This document shows positions 55,369-64,000 of a DNA stretch of 64,000 bases, in pieces. Position 1 is the stretch's first letter. Each line of letters opens with the position of its first letter. The DNA is from Aquimarina aquimarini (lineage in GTDB: Bacteria > Bacteroidota > Bacteroidia > Flavobacteriales > Flavobacteriaceae). The stretch is taken from positions 1-64,000 of the forward strand of contig NZ_OMKE01000016.1 in NCBI RefSeq assembly GCF_900299535.1. Direction: 5' to 3'. Both the position numbers and the translations under genes were made by a program. Below the pieces are notes generated by a model. The model worked only from the letters and a program-made list of their open reading frames with translations, had not been told where the DNA came from and made no database searches.

Positions 55369-55881
55369 TTATTTGCTTAGAGCAGCCTCTACTTCATCTA
55401 GTGTTATCTTATTTATTTTTTTAGAATACTCTCCATAAACTATCCTTTTTTGCATATCAACATCCAAAAAACCTGTTTCGCAAGCAAAAAAGTCATAATC
55501 ATTTACTTTTCCATTATCTGAGTCATACGAAATTCTATTTGGAGCGATCAAATAGTGTTTCCCTATTTTAAAATAAGCAATATACGGTCGACATAACATC
55601 CCATCATCTCCCCAAATTTGAATGATTTTACGTGTATCTTTGCCTTTATATTTCTTGATAACTTCCACTTTTATAGCTAGTGGCATTTTTACTATTTCTC
55701 CACCTTCTTCATATTCTAAAAATTGTGAGTACTCTATAACTTTTACCAAGGCCACAAACCCTCCTCCTGAAACAGTACTAAACGAGCAATCTCCATTACA
55801 CTGACAATCACATGCAATAGATTGAAAAGAATATAATATCAGTACTAATAAACTCGAAACTTTAAACAGTATTTTTTTCAT
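55369..55881 (-). CDS. Secreted Cys-rich protein, possibly NTR/TIMP-like
   Basis: 170 residues with a signal peptide ending SIACDC. The mature protein starts with a Cys-rich segment (CDCQCNGDCSF) followed by strands VALVKVIEYSQ and AIKVEVIKKYKGKDTRKIIQIWG, then MLCRPYI and FFACETGFL. An N-terminal Cys-x-Cys, a beta-barrel-like core and distal Cys residues recall netrin/TIMP-type domains reported in bacteria. That is only a resemblance. The gene precedes the DUF4272 gene by 27 bases. Confidence 0.55.
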   Translation of the reverse strand: MKKILFKVSSLLVLILYSFQSIACDCQCNGDCSFSTVSGGGFVALVKVIEYSQFLEYEEGGEIVKMPLAIKVEVIKKYKGKDTRKIIQIWGDDGMLCRPYIAYFKIGKHYLIAPNRISYDSDNGKVNDYDFFACETGFLDVDMQKRIVYGEYSKKINKITLDEVEAALSK

Positions 55882-56297
55882 AACAATTACTATTTCTTGT
55901 TTTAATAAGCCAGATTACTTTTTAGCTTAATTTTAAGTTGAATAATTCTTAGGCATTATAAATGTAGAATAATCTAATGTAAGTCCATAAGCATTTATGT
56001 TATCATATATACAAAGCAGTCAATTATTTCTTGATGTGATCACAACTTATACACTCCTATTAAGGCTCACTCTTTATACAACACATTTTCCTAAACATTT
56101 ATTATCAGAATTTCAGTTTTTTTTCAGAAACCTCAATCGTTATTATGACCTATTCTATTTCTCTTTTTTTGATAAAAACGAGACAGGTAAATCATAAAAC
56201 AATAATTCTCTAATTATTGTTTTTGAAATCATCGATATATTCATCATAAATTTAGGTGAATACCTAAATCTATAACAAATACATCGTTTAGATATTC
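55882..56297. other. Intergenic region, 416 bases
   Basis: It lies between the start of the Cys-rich protein gene and the end of the alpha-2-macroglobulin gene. It contains the terminator hairpin at 56196-56223. A 66-codon frame on the plus strand (55997-56197) lacks any family feature and is not accepted. No RNA gene was recognised. Confidence 0.5.
56196..56223. terminator. Terminator downstream of the alpha-2-macroglobulin gene
   Basis: AAAACAATAATT and AATTATTGTTTT form a perfect 12-bp stem with a 4-base loop, 75 bases past the stop at 56298. The ends give a T tract on both strands. Confidence 0.6.
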
Positions 56298-59200
56298 TTA
56301 TTTAACTACCTCAACCCATTTTCCACTACTCCTTACCAAATAGCTATTATCATACATGGCTTCGCACTGGATCCCTGGTAAATAATATTTACCTAAATAT
56401 GAAGCATTCAATAATACTGTCATTGTTTTACTTTGGTGAGGTTTCAGGTTATAATAAAAATTCACTCGGTCATCTCGTATATCTGTATGCGTTACATTAT
56501 TAGCTCTAAATGATCCAAAATCAGTAAATCGGGTATTCACTATCTCCCACCCTGATGGAAAAATCTCGGTTAAAGCAATATTTTTGACCTTAGACCCTGT
56601 AGTATTGGTAATGGTAACTTCTGCTACAAAATCTGTGCCTTGTGCTAACTGTACTGGATTGATAATTTTACCTTCTCTATTTTTATAATCTACAATTACT
56701 TTAAACTTATTCTGAATCACTTTCTCCTTACCTACAGGCAAAATACCACTGGTAGCTATTTGTACAAATATGGTGTTGTCTTTGTTATTCTGAAGCACTA
56801 ATTTATTTTCTTTTAAAACGGCTATATCTCCAGTAATTGCTAATGTTTTTGATGTATTTGTAGCATTTGATTTCCCGTTCAAAACATAGTTTACATGTAT
56901 TCCTTTACCTCCTACATAACTTGCATATTTAGCCATCGCTAATAATGCATACGAAGTTGTTTGCGTGCTCATCCAATTTTTGGATGATAGTTCTTTTGCT
57001 AATTCTACGGCGACCCCTTGTGCTTTGGATTTTTGATCCAACGCAACCAATGTTTCTAGTGCCATTGCTCGATTACGGTTGGTAGATCCATACGTGTGAT
57101 GATCGTTCTTTTTAGATTCAAAATCAATATTAGCAGTACTCATTAATTGATTTGCTGCTGTTGATTGACCAACCAATGCATACCCTGCAGCCAATCTTAA
57201 CTTGGCATCATTAGACAATCCTGTTGTCTCGCGCAATCTATTCATAGATGATAAATCAGGACTACCTGCAAGAGCTAATGTGTATAATCGATATGCCTGT
57301 GCTAGATCATTACCTCCTTTTCTCCACCTTTTAGCTTGTTGCTGTTGATAGTTAATCCAACTACTTTTGAAACCAATTGGTAATATATATCCTAATTTAT
57401 TTGCCTCAAGCAAGAAATGACCTGCATAGGTGGTTCCCCAATCATCAGAATTACTATATCCAGGCCAATACGACATCCCTCCATTGGACTGAACAAAGCG
57501 TTTAAGCCTAGAGATCGCCGCTTCTATATTTTTCTGAATATGTTGTTTTTTTTCTGATGAAAGATTAAAAACCTCTCCTAGATATAACTGTGGGAACGCT
57601 GCAGAGGTTGTCTGCTCTACACACCCATGTGGGTATCGAATCAAATAGCTTAATCTACTTTCAAAATTCATAGCTGGTAAAGACGAGAACTCAATCGTTG
57701 CACTATTACTTCCATTAATTCCAAAAGCAGCAAAATCTACTTCTTGTTTACTATTGGGCTCTAAAACAATTGTTTTTACCTCTGTTGTCATTGGATTAGG
57801 ATTCACTATATCAATAGGAACTTTGTAAGACGCTTTTTCTCCACCTCCTTTTGCTATTACTTCAATATCTGTCATCGAAGCGCCCTCTAATACCTCGATC
57901 TCAAAATATGTCATTTTCTCATCTGGTTGAGGAAATGATAATTTTTGTTGCGTATCACCATGTACTATAAACCCTTTGTTAGGCTTGAGGGTAACTGCTA
58001 CATTTCGAACTTTATTTTCCATAGCAAAGACAGTAACTGGAATTGTTACTTTTTCTCCTGGAGTGATTTTTCTAGGAATAGAAGTAAGCACCATAAGTGG
58101 TTTACGTACAGGAGTTGTTTTATCTACACTACCATAAGCGCCATTTTCTGCATCAGAAGCAACAATCATAGTACGTACTGATCCTATATATTTTGGAATT
58201 TTTATTTTATGTGCGCGGGTTTCTCCTTTTTTTAGTTTAAAAGGGCCTTTATACACTACCATGGGTTTGAATCTATTTGCTTTTTTGGATTTACTTCCTC
58301 CTGCTTCAGCATCTCCTCCAATACTGAATATTTGGTTTATACTTCCCCCATAGGCTCCTATTACATCATCATATACATCCCAGCTTTTTACACCTAATGC
58401 TTCACGAGCATAGAAGCTATCCCAAGGATTTGGTGTTTTGAATCTGGTAAGGTCAAGTAATCCATCATCAACAATTGCTATTGAATAAGTCATCGGTTTA
58501 CCATTGCTCTCTTCTACTTTTACTGTAATTGTTTCTTCTGGTCGTAATACGTCTGGCATTTTCAATTTTGGTTGTACTCTCGTATTTGGATCTTCTACTG
58601 TAATCGGAACAACACCATATAATCGTATTGGTAAATCATTAGCTGTTCCTGCATGTGGTTGTAACAATGTAATATTTATGTAAACATTGGGCGTGTATAA
58701 CTTATCAATTGGTAATTCAAATTTTGTTTCTCCTTTTTGCGATAACACCCATTGGGCATCTAATACTTCTGTACCATTTTCTACGGTCACCAAAGCTCTC
58801 CCTCCTTCACTTGATGGAAATGTGATCATAGCTTTTTCTCCTACATTATATGTTTTTTTATCGGTAGAAAACAATAACATCGTCGCAGCAGAGGGGTCAT
58901 TTTTACGTGATTTCCCTGCCCATCCAGGCCAATCTATATACATTATTTTACCTGTAGCGTGCCCTCCTTTTGGATCTACTACTCTTACCAGATATCTTCC
59001 CCATTCTGGATATTTTAATTCAAAATTAAAAGTTGCTTTTCCTTTATTGTTGGTCGTTACTTTGGTCTTGAATACTTCACTATGATATGAGCCTCTATTA
59101 TAGGATGACAAATTATCTTCTGATGTATCCCACCACCATCTCCAATCTACTTTATAAATATATACTTCGAGATCATTAACTGACTTTGGTTTTCCGCTTT

Positions 59201-61826
59201 CATCTACAGAAACAACTTCAAAATTATGCTTTGTATCGGTCAATAGCATCCCTCTAGCTTTATCTCCTTTGGGTACACTAACACCTACATAGGTTTCATA
59301 AGGAGAAAAATCTTTTGTTATCACATCTGTACTAAAATCTCCTCCGTTTTCGTATACTTTGGTAATAAAAGATGCTTTTAACATCCCTGCAGCTTTAGTA
59401 TCAAGTTCAGGGTTGAGATTAAAACTTGCTTTTCCTTCCCCAGAGATTTTTCCGTTGAATACTTCCTGTTCTTCTGCTTTAAAACTTCTTGTAGGATCAT
59501 CAAAAATATAACCAGGAAAAGTTTTGAAACTGGTTTTTCCAGGCCTAAAACGAACATTGATATCTGTCTGAAGGTTTTTTGCCACGGCACCGTGTAGCCA
59601 TAATACTTCAAGATCACCTTGTATGTTTTTATTTGCTCTCAGAACCTCATTATCAAAAGTAGTTTTGATTTTAAGGCGATTTGGCTTTATGGTTTCAATT
59701 TTAAGTGCCTTGGTAAAACTAGCACCTCCTACATTTACACTGGCTTGCCAATTCCCTGTAGGTGCTTCTTCAGAAGTTTTTACTATAAATTTGTAAAAGT
59801 TATTGACTGCATCTGTTTTTGTTTCTTGGTAAGTAACTTTTCCATAGGGATCTCGTAGCTCGAATTTTACAGGATGTCCTTTGGGTAGTTTATTTGCATT
59901 ATCATTGAGCATAAAGGATAAAAACAGTGTGTCACCAGGGCGCCATACACCGCGCTCTCCATAAATAAATCCTTTGATCCCTTTTTGCAATCGCACTCCT
60001 GAGACATCAAATTTACTTACAGATAAGGCATTACCATCGTTTAGTTTTATATATGACTGTTGTTTTCCTGATTCTGCGATTGCAAAATATGCAGGACGAT
60101 CTGCATCAAATCCTGTTATTCCTTCTGCATCTGTTGTACCAATACCTATTTCTTGTTGCTGATAATTATAAAAAGTCACTTTTGCATTTGGAACTGGACT
60201 TGTAGTAATGATATCATTGACTGTAACAGTATACGCGTGATTCAGGCCTTTTTTTACAATAACCCCCAAATTAGAAGCTAGTATATTTGCTCCTATTTTT
60301 TTATCTCTATAATAAGAATTGGCACAAGGGTTTTCTCTTTCTCTCCAATCATAATCATAATAATCGTCATAATAATACTGTGAGCTATCCCAAAAACTAG
60401 CTTCTTCTTCTTCATCATAATTTTCTGCTAATTCTTGAACTGGTGTATCACCCCCTACAGACGTTCCTTCACATTTATAAAGAGAATACGATTTTCGATA
60501 ATTAAGTTCTACTCTATAAATTGCGCCTGGATCTGGTGTAATTAATTCTTTAAGATCAACAGCAAAGGCATTCCATTTTCCTAAATTAAGTGAAGGGTTT
60601 TCTTGAAGATTAATTAGTTTTTTTGCAATTGGCCTTGCTACACTTCTTAGGTTACTTGATCCGTTAAGTTCATTATTTTGTAAAAACTGAAGAACATTGT
60701 TTTCAAATACTTTTACGACCTGAACCTCTACTGCACGCAGATTAATAGCTTCAAAATTAAACTTAAGGTTATCTGAAGTGGGAAGAATTACCCCGCTTTG
60801 TAATAAACGAATCTCTGGATTAGGTTGTTGAAAAGAAATATTCTCTGTATAAGTGTTTTTCAACTTATAATTATCGGTACTTTGTATTCCTTCATAAACA
60901 GTAACCTCTAAAGTTCCTTTAAGCTCTTTTTTAGGATATACTTTTAGCACATTTCCGCTTACGGTATATTTTAAGTTTCTAGCACCAGAAATAGTGACCA
61001 AGCCATTAAAGTTCTGATTTTTCTTTATTGGGTCAGAAAAATTAATCTCGACATATTGTTTATCAACATTAGAGACAGAAACACTTATTACAGAAAAGTT
61101 ACTTTTACCTGGGATAAATAATTTATGTGCTCCTTCTGTATCGATATCAAATGATTTTCCAGACCATTTAATTTCTACTTCAGAATCTACTTTATAACGT
61201 TGTATACTATCTATTCTAAAACTAAACTGACGACTTTTATTAATAGATTCACCAAATTTTACTTGTATGTTTTTACCTTTTTGTGTGGCAGTAATTAATT
61301 GTTTGGCTACTTCAAATTTCATTTGATCACTTGTGGTAAGTGTACCATCAATATATTGCCAATCTTTATTATAGGATTGAAGGTTATCTGTCAACACAGA
61401 AAATTGCTGTTTCAACGTTTTAACTGAAAAGACAAACTCTTCATCCAAATCATCATTAAAATCTTTGATTAGCTCTTCTAAATCAAGTGTAAAAGTATAT
61501 GATGTATCTTCATCAAATCCTTCTTCTGGATAAAAAGAGATAGTTCTGTTATTTACTGCAATTACCTTACCTTTTACTTTTGGCGACACCGTAAGTAGAT
61601 CTTTTGGTAATTCCTGATTATCATCCCATCCTTCTATAGGTGTTTGTAGCACAACATACACATTGTCTAAAACTGAAATCACTCCTGAAGACACATCAGA
61701 AATATAATCTTGATATTCATTTAATTCTGAGGCATTAGCTTCTGCTATGGATCGTGCATCTTTTTTTTTACAAGAGAATACCAGTCCTATAAGAACCAGT
61801 AGACAGAGGATTCGTGAAGATTTCAT
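56298..61826 (-). CDS. Alpha-2-macroglobulin family lipoprotein with thioester
   Basis: 1842 residues. The lipoprotein signal ends LIGLVFSC (Cys19). Regions in order: Bacteroidetes N-terminal domains (about 40-560), MG domains including MG2 (GIKGFIYGERGVWRPGDTLF near 650), a bait-like middle, then the A2M domain (PFKLKKGETRAHKIKIPKYI). The thioester site HGCVEQTT has C1402, E1404, Q1405, followed by the alpha/alpha toroid (GGMSYWPGY, THTYGSTNRNRAMALETL-type helices) and the receptor-like C terminus. Bacterial A2Ms trap proteases in the periplasm and pair with PBP1C, present here at 49602-51953. The thioester Cys is intact. Confidence 0.95.
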   Translation of the reverse strand: MKSSRILCLLVLIGLVFSCKKKDARSIAEANASELNEYQDYISDVSSGVISVLDNVYVVLQTPIEGWDDNQELPKDLLTVSPKVKGKVIAVNNRTISFYPEEGFDEDTSYTFTLDLEELIKDFNDDLDEEFVFSVKTLKQQFSVLTDNLQSYNKDWQYIDGTLTTSDQMKFEVAKQLITATQKGKNIQVKFGESINKSRQFSFRIDSIQRYKVDSEVEIKWSGKSFDIDTEGAHKLFIPGKSNFSVISVSVSNVDKQYVEINFSDPIKKNQNFNGLVTISGARNLKYTVSGNVLKVYPKKELKGTLEVTVYEGIQSTDNYKLKNTYTENISFQQPNPEIRLLQSGVILPTSDNLKFNFEAINLRAVEVQVVKVFENNVLQFLQNNELNGSSNLRSVARPIAKKLINLQENPSLNLGKWNAFAVDLKELITPDPGAIYRVELNYRKSYSLYKCEGTSVGGDTPVQELAENYDEEEEASFWDSSQYYYDDYYDYDWRERENPCANSYYRDKKIGANILASNLGVIVKKGLNHAYTVTVNDIITTSPVPNAKVTFYNYQQQEIGIGTTDAEGITGFDADRPAYFAIAESGKQQSYIKLNDGNALSVSKFDVSGVRLQKGIKGFIYGERGVWRPGDTLFLSFMLNDNANKLPKGHPVKFELRDPYGKVTYQETKTDAVNNFYKFIVKTSEEAPTGNWQASVNVGGASFTKALKIETIKPNRLKIKTTFDNEVLRANKNIQGDLEVLWLHGAVAKNLQTDINVRFRPGKTSFKTFPGYIFDDPTRSFKAEEQEVFNGKISGEGKASFNLNPELDTKAAGMLKASFITKVYENGGDFSTDVITKDFSPYETYVGVSVPKGDKARGMLLTDTKHNFEVVSVDESGKPKSVNDLEVYIYKVDWRWWWDTSEDNLSSYNRGSYHSEVFKTKVTTNNKGKATFNFELKYPEWGRYLVRVVDPKGGHATGKIMYIDWPGWAGKSRKNDPSAATMLLFSTDKKTYNVGEKAMITFPSSEGGRALVTVENGTEVLDAQWVLSQKGETKFELPIDKLYTPNVYINITLLQPHAGTANDLPIRLYGVVPITVEDPNTRVQPKLKMPDVLRPEETITVKVEESNGKPMTYSIAIVDDGLLDLTRFKTPNPWDSFYAREALGVKSWDVYDDVIGAYGGSINQIFSIGGDAEAGGSKSKKANRFKPMVVYKGPFKLKKGETRAHKIKIPKYIGSVRTMIVASDAENGAYGSVDKTTPVRKPLMVLTSIPRKITPGEKVTIPVTVFAMENKVRNVAVTLKPNKGFIVHGDTQQKLSFPQPDEKMTYFEIEVLEGASMTDIEVIAKGGGEKASYKVPIDIVNPNPMTTEVKTIVLEPNSKQEVDFAAFGINGSNSATIEFSSLPAMNFESRLSYLIRYPHGCVEQTTSAAFPQLYLGEVFNLSSEKKQHIQKNIEAAISRLKRFVQSNGGMSYWPGYSNSDDWGTTYAGHFLLEANKLGYILPIGFKSSWINYQQQQAKRWRKGGNDLAQAYRLYTLALAGSPDLSSMNRLRETTGLSNDAKLRLAAGYALVGQSTAANQLMSTANIDFESKKNDHHTYGSTNRNRAMALETLVALDQKSKAQGVAVELAKELSSKNWMSTQTTSYALLAMAKYASYVGGKGIHVNYVLNGKSNATNTSKTLAITGDIAVLKENKLVLQNNKDNTIFVQIATSGILPVGKEKVIQNKFKVIVDYKNREGKIINPVQLAQGTDFVAEVTITNTTGSKVKNIALTEIFPSGWEIVNTRFTDFGSFRANNVTHTDIRDDRVNFYYNLKPHQSKTMTVLLNASYLGKYYLPGIQCEAMYDNSYLVRSSGKWVEVVK

Positions 61827-61848
61827 ATAATTGGATGTTTAGTAAAAA

Positions 61849-61856
61849 TAAAGGTA
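61849..61856 (-). promoter_or_regulatory. Near-consensus -7 box TACCTTTA upstream of alpha-2-macroglobulin gene
   Basis: The plus strand reads TAAAGGTA, complement of TACCTTTA, which matches seven of the eight TAnnTTTG positions and sits 22 bases before the ATG. Weak support. Confidence 0.3.
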
Positions 61857-61913
61857 GTATATTTTCGATTATATTGTATACTACCGCTATTCACATTTTA
61901 TTAGAAGTTTGCA

Positions 61914-62588
61914 TTACAGTACAAATTTGCGCTCAAGTGTTGAAAGAGTTGAGTTTTCTTCTTTCATTATTTTTTCTGCGATCTCATTTCTTCCACTAGC
62001 TCCATTATCAGTAATATATTTTATCTCTGCAGGAGTTATCAATTTTACATTTATTAACATTACTGGCTCTATACTCAATGCTACTTTGCTAGGAACAACG
62101 TTACTTTGCAATCCCATAAGCACTCCTACTCTTCCTTCTTCATTAACAAATTGTTCTGGTACCTTTTTGGCATATAATTCTGTAGAGAGGTATGTATATT
62201 TTTGAAACATGTTGATTAGATTTCCATTATCTGCAGCTAATAGACTTGCTTGATACAATATATCAAATTGCCATGAATTTTTTACAGTATCCAGATCTTC
62301 TAATTTCTCAGATTCAAGATACAGTTCAAAACCTAATCCATTATACCCTTGATTCTCTTTATTAGTATCATAATCACTGTAGGGGTCACTTAATCCATCT
62401 GTTGCGATAATGGTAGAGTTTGAAGTATCTATTTTTATAAATGCTTGTCGCAATGAGGGCCAAGTGGGACCTCCCATAAAACTAGGGTTTATCATATGAG
62501 ACAATACGTCTGTTTCTAGGCTTCCTATTTCTTTCCAAAAAGAATTTCGTTTCTCACACGAAATCTCAAAATGTTTTTCGTAATTCAT
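61914..62588 (-). CDS. Unknown cytoplasmic protein, possibly SUFU-like
   Basis: 224 residues without signal peptide or membrane segment. Conserved-looking motifs are IIATDGLSDPYSDYD, GYNGLGFELYLESEKLEDLD, WQFDILYQAS and GVLMGLQSNVVPSKV. The order of DG-L-S-D followed by GFELY recalls the suppressor-of-fused (SUFU) family, common in bacterial toxin-immunity loci, but I am not certain. It lies 87 bases upstream of the alpha-2-macroglobulin gene, same strand. Confidence 0.55.
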   Translation of the reverse strand: MNYEKHFEISCEKRNSFWKEIGSLETDVLSHMINPSFMGGPTWPSLRQAFIKIDTSNSTIIATDGLSDPYSDYDTNKENQGYNGLGFELYLESEKLEDLDTVKNSWQFDILYQASLLAADNGNLINMFQKYTYLSTELYAKKVPEQFVNEEGRVGVLMGLQSNVVPSKVALSIEPVMLINVKLITPAEIKYITDNGASGRNEIAEKIMKEENSTLSTLERKFVL

Positions 62589-62831
62589 ATCTTACTTGTA
62601 TCTATTTTAGTTTCCCTTTCTTTTTTACAGAAATTAATTCATAACCAATAGATTTTCTTATTACAATGTTTTTTTGTCACTATGCATCTTGGTATACATT
62701 TGTTATGAATAACAGCAATTTTCAATTGAGAATTGGCATAAAATCTGTTTGGATAAAAGTAACCAGTTTTTTTGTGTCATTACCCCCTGAAAATAGTGAT
62801 TTTTTCATTGTAACTACAATTCATTTTCCAT

Positions 62832-62855
62832 AAAAAAACCCTCATAAAGAGGGTT
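62832..62855 (-). terminator. Terminator of the asparaginase gene
   Basis: AACCCTC (62837-62843) and GAGGGTT (62849-62855) form a 7-bp stem with a 5-base loop. On the minus strand it is followed by a run of seven T (complement of 62832-62838), 26 bases after the stop at 62881. Confidence 0.8.
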
Positions 62856-62880
62856 CTGCTATTTTTTGTAAAATAGAATT

Positions 62881-63948
62881 TTACTTTTTATAAATACCTA
62901 TATTAAGTTCGTCTTTGGCATTCATAGAAGCACGATACATTCCTGCTGTATTAAACTCCATAGTAACATTTCCTTGATTGTCAATTGCAACAATTCCTCC
63001 TGTACCTCCCAGATCCGTTAGTTTTTTCTGAATCACTTCATGCGCAGCCTGCTGTAAAGACACTCCTTTATACTCCATCAATGCTGAAATATCATGTGCT
63101 ACCATTGCTCTTATAAAATATTCTCCCCAACCAGTACTAGATACTGCACAGGTTGCATTATTTGCATATGTACCTGCTCCTATTATTGGGGAATCTCCTA
63201 TACGATTCCATTTTTTATTGGTCATTCCTCCTGTCGAAGTTCCTGCGGCAAGATTCCCATGTTTATCTAATGCTGCGCACCCTACAGTTCCAAACTTAGC
63301 ATCTTTTATTATTGGATCATAAAAAGCGGTTGTTTTGTTTGCTTCTTTATTTTTTAATTTTTCTTTTACTGTTTCTAAAGATTTCATCCTATCCTCTGTA
63401 AAGAAATATGCAGGGTCAACAATCTCTAAGTTTCTTTCTTTTGCAAACAATTCTGCTCCGCTACCAGATAATAATACATGTGGGGAGTTTAGCATCACTT
63501 CGCGAGCCAAATTAATTGGGTTTTTTACTGTTTTTACTCCTGCAACCGCTCCTGCATTCAAATTACTACCATCCATAATAGAGGCGTCTAGCTCATTGGT
63601 TGCATCATTTGTAAAAACTGCTCCTTTTCCTGCATTAAACAGCGGAGAATTTTCTAGCACATTTATTGTTTTCTCAACCGCTTCAAGACTAGTTCCTCCG
63701 TTTTTGAGAATGGCATGCCCCACTTTTACGGCTTCTTCTAGCTTAGCTTTGTATGCTGCTTCTTTTTCTGGAGTCATATTCTTTTTCAAAATAGTTCCTG
63801 CTCCTCCATGAATCACAATCCCAAAGTTATCTTCTGGTTTACTAATTTCTTCTTTTGTTACTTCACTTACAGCTTCTACTTTTTTTTCTGGTTGTTTATT
63901 ACATGCAATAAACAAAACAACACTAAAAAGGATGATTACTTTTTTCAT
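62881..63948 (-). CDS. Isoaspartyl peptidase/L-asparaginase (Ntn hydrolase), lipoprotein
   Basis: 355 residues with a lipoprotein signal ending VVLFIAC (Cys16). The Asparaginase_2 fold shows FGIVIHGGAGTI at the N terminus, NAGKGAVFTNDATNELDASI, and the autocleavage site KFGTVGCAALD with the nucleophile T221. GTSTGGMTNKKWNRIGDSPI and GTGGIVAIDNQGN follow. The precursor cuts itself before T221 into alpha and beta chains. It hydrolyses beta-aspartyl peptides or asparagine; the lipoprotein signal puts it in the periplasm. Confidence 0.94.
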   Translation of the reverse strand: MKKVIILFSVVLFIACNKQPEKKVEAVSEVTKEEISKPEDNFGIVIHGGAGTILKKNMTPEKEAAYKAKLEEAVKVGHAILKNGGTSLEAVEKTINVLENSPLFNAGKGAVFTNDATNELDASIMDGSNLNAGAVAGVKTVKNPINLAREVMLNSPHVLLSGSGAELFAKERNLEIVDPAYFFTEDRMKSLETVKEKLKNKEANKTTAFYDPIIKDAKFGTVGCAALDKHGNLAAGTSTGGMTNKKWNRIGDSPIIGAGTYANNATCAVSSTGWGEYFIRAMVAHDISALMEYKGVSLQQAAHEVIQKKLTDLGGTGGIVAIDNQGNVTMEFNTAGMYRASMNAKDELNIGIYKK

Positions 63949-64000
63949 ACTGATGATAATTTGTGTTTACAATATTCTGCCAAAGCGATTCTTCCTAAAA

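Noticed and set aside
55997..56197. 66-codon open frame on the plus strand ending in a hairpin
   Set aside because: Phe/Tyr/Leu-rich low-complexity translation of AT-rich intergenic DNA, no family feature; the hairpin is better explained as the alpha-2-macroglobulin terminator.
63335..63811. 158-codon open frame antisense to the asparaginase gene
   Set aside because: Lies wholly opposite a strongly conserved enzyme gene and its translation is a Ser/Phe-rich mirror with no motif.
1..64000. CRISPR array, rRNA or tRNA genes, prophage
   Set aside because: No regularly spaced repeats, no tRNA cloverleaf or rRNA-like sequence and no phage structural genes were seen; every other gap over 300 bases was read and described.

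Overview
The window is AT-rich and has the hallmarks of the Bacteroidetes, most likely the family Flavobacteriaceae. Several promoters match the TAnnTTTG -7 box, in two cases with a TTG about 20 bases upstream. Secreted proteins carry type IX secretion (T9SS) C-terminal sorting domains. The window also has a Bacteroidetes-type Hcp (TssD), a B-type SdhCAB operon, DUF6443/RHS proteins and a KLSTS-type MetG. A marine, Aquimarina-like flavobacterium would fit, but that is inference; no rRNA or tRNA gene is visible to confirm it.

Left edge (1-1414): accessory DNA. Three head-to-tail copies of a repeat each contain the 5' end of a REP-associated tyrosine transposase (RAYT) gene plus an upstream hairpin ending in GCGGGAGCGGGG. 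One copy runs off the window and may be intact. One is a frameshifted pseudogene that still shows the HxH signature, and one is an 18-codon stub. A ParE/RelE-type toxin-antitoxin pair sits between the copies. The outermost repeat has supplied the last codons of a lipoprotein gene (1378-1992).

RHS locus (1378-14792, minus strand): a likely transcription unit. In order of transcription it encodes a LamG-domain protein, a membrane-anchored OmpH/Skp-like coiled-coil protein, a lipoprotein, a 1911-residue SpvB/TcB-like protein, a 1508-residue DUF6443/RHS protein with a C-terminal JAB-like toxin candidate, and a small lipoprotein that could be its immunity partner. This is the most unusual system in the window.

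Housekeeping and mixed region (15316-43060): mfd; an orphan TssD/Hcp; a MITE-like palindromic element; yraN-ldcA; a DUF1800-DUF1501 pair with a T9SS signal; metG; a secreted protein of unknown function paired with a histone-deacetylase-like hydrolase; a small zinc-ribbon protein; a CBS protein; an M28 membrane peptidase; a T9SS-exported parallel beta-helix protein with two duplicated DUF5011 domains; the sdhCAB operon for respiratory complex II; a YbdL-type methionine aminotransferase; dinB; a CYTH phosphatase; and an outer-membrane beta-barrel protein.

Signalling and cell envelope (43131-63948): a double-PAS histidine kinase translationally coupled to a CheY-like regulator, and a divergent CHASE histidine kinase. 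These are followed by a T9SS-secreted lysyl-endopeptidase-like protease, PBP1C, a two-gene 5'-nucleotidase, a small monooxygenase-fold protein, a DUF4272 protein and a cysteine-rich secreted protein. The region ends with a thioester-containing alpha-2-macroglobulin lipoprotein, a SUFU-like unknown and an isoaspartyl peptidase/asparaginase lipoprotein. PBP1C and alpha-2-macroglobulin are classical genomic partners; here five genes separate them. Well-formed inverted-repeat terminators lie between most convergent units.
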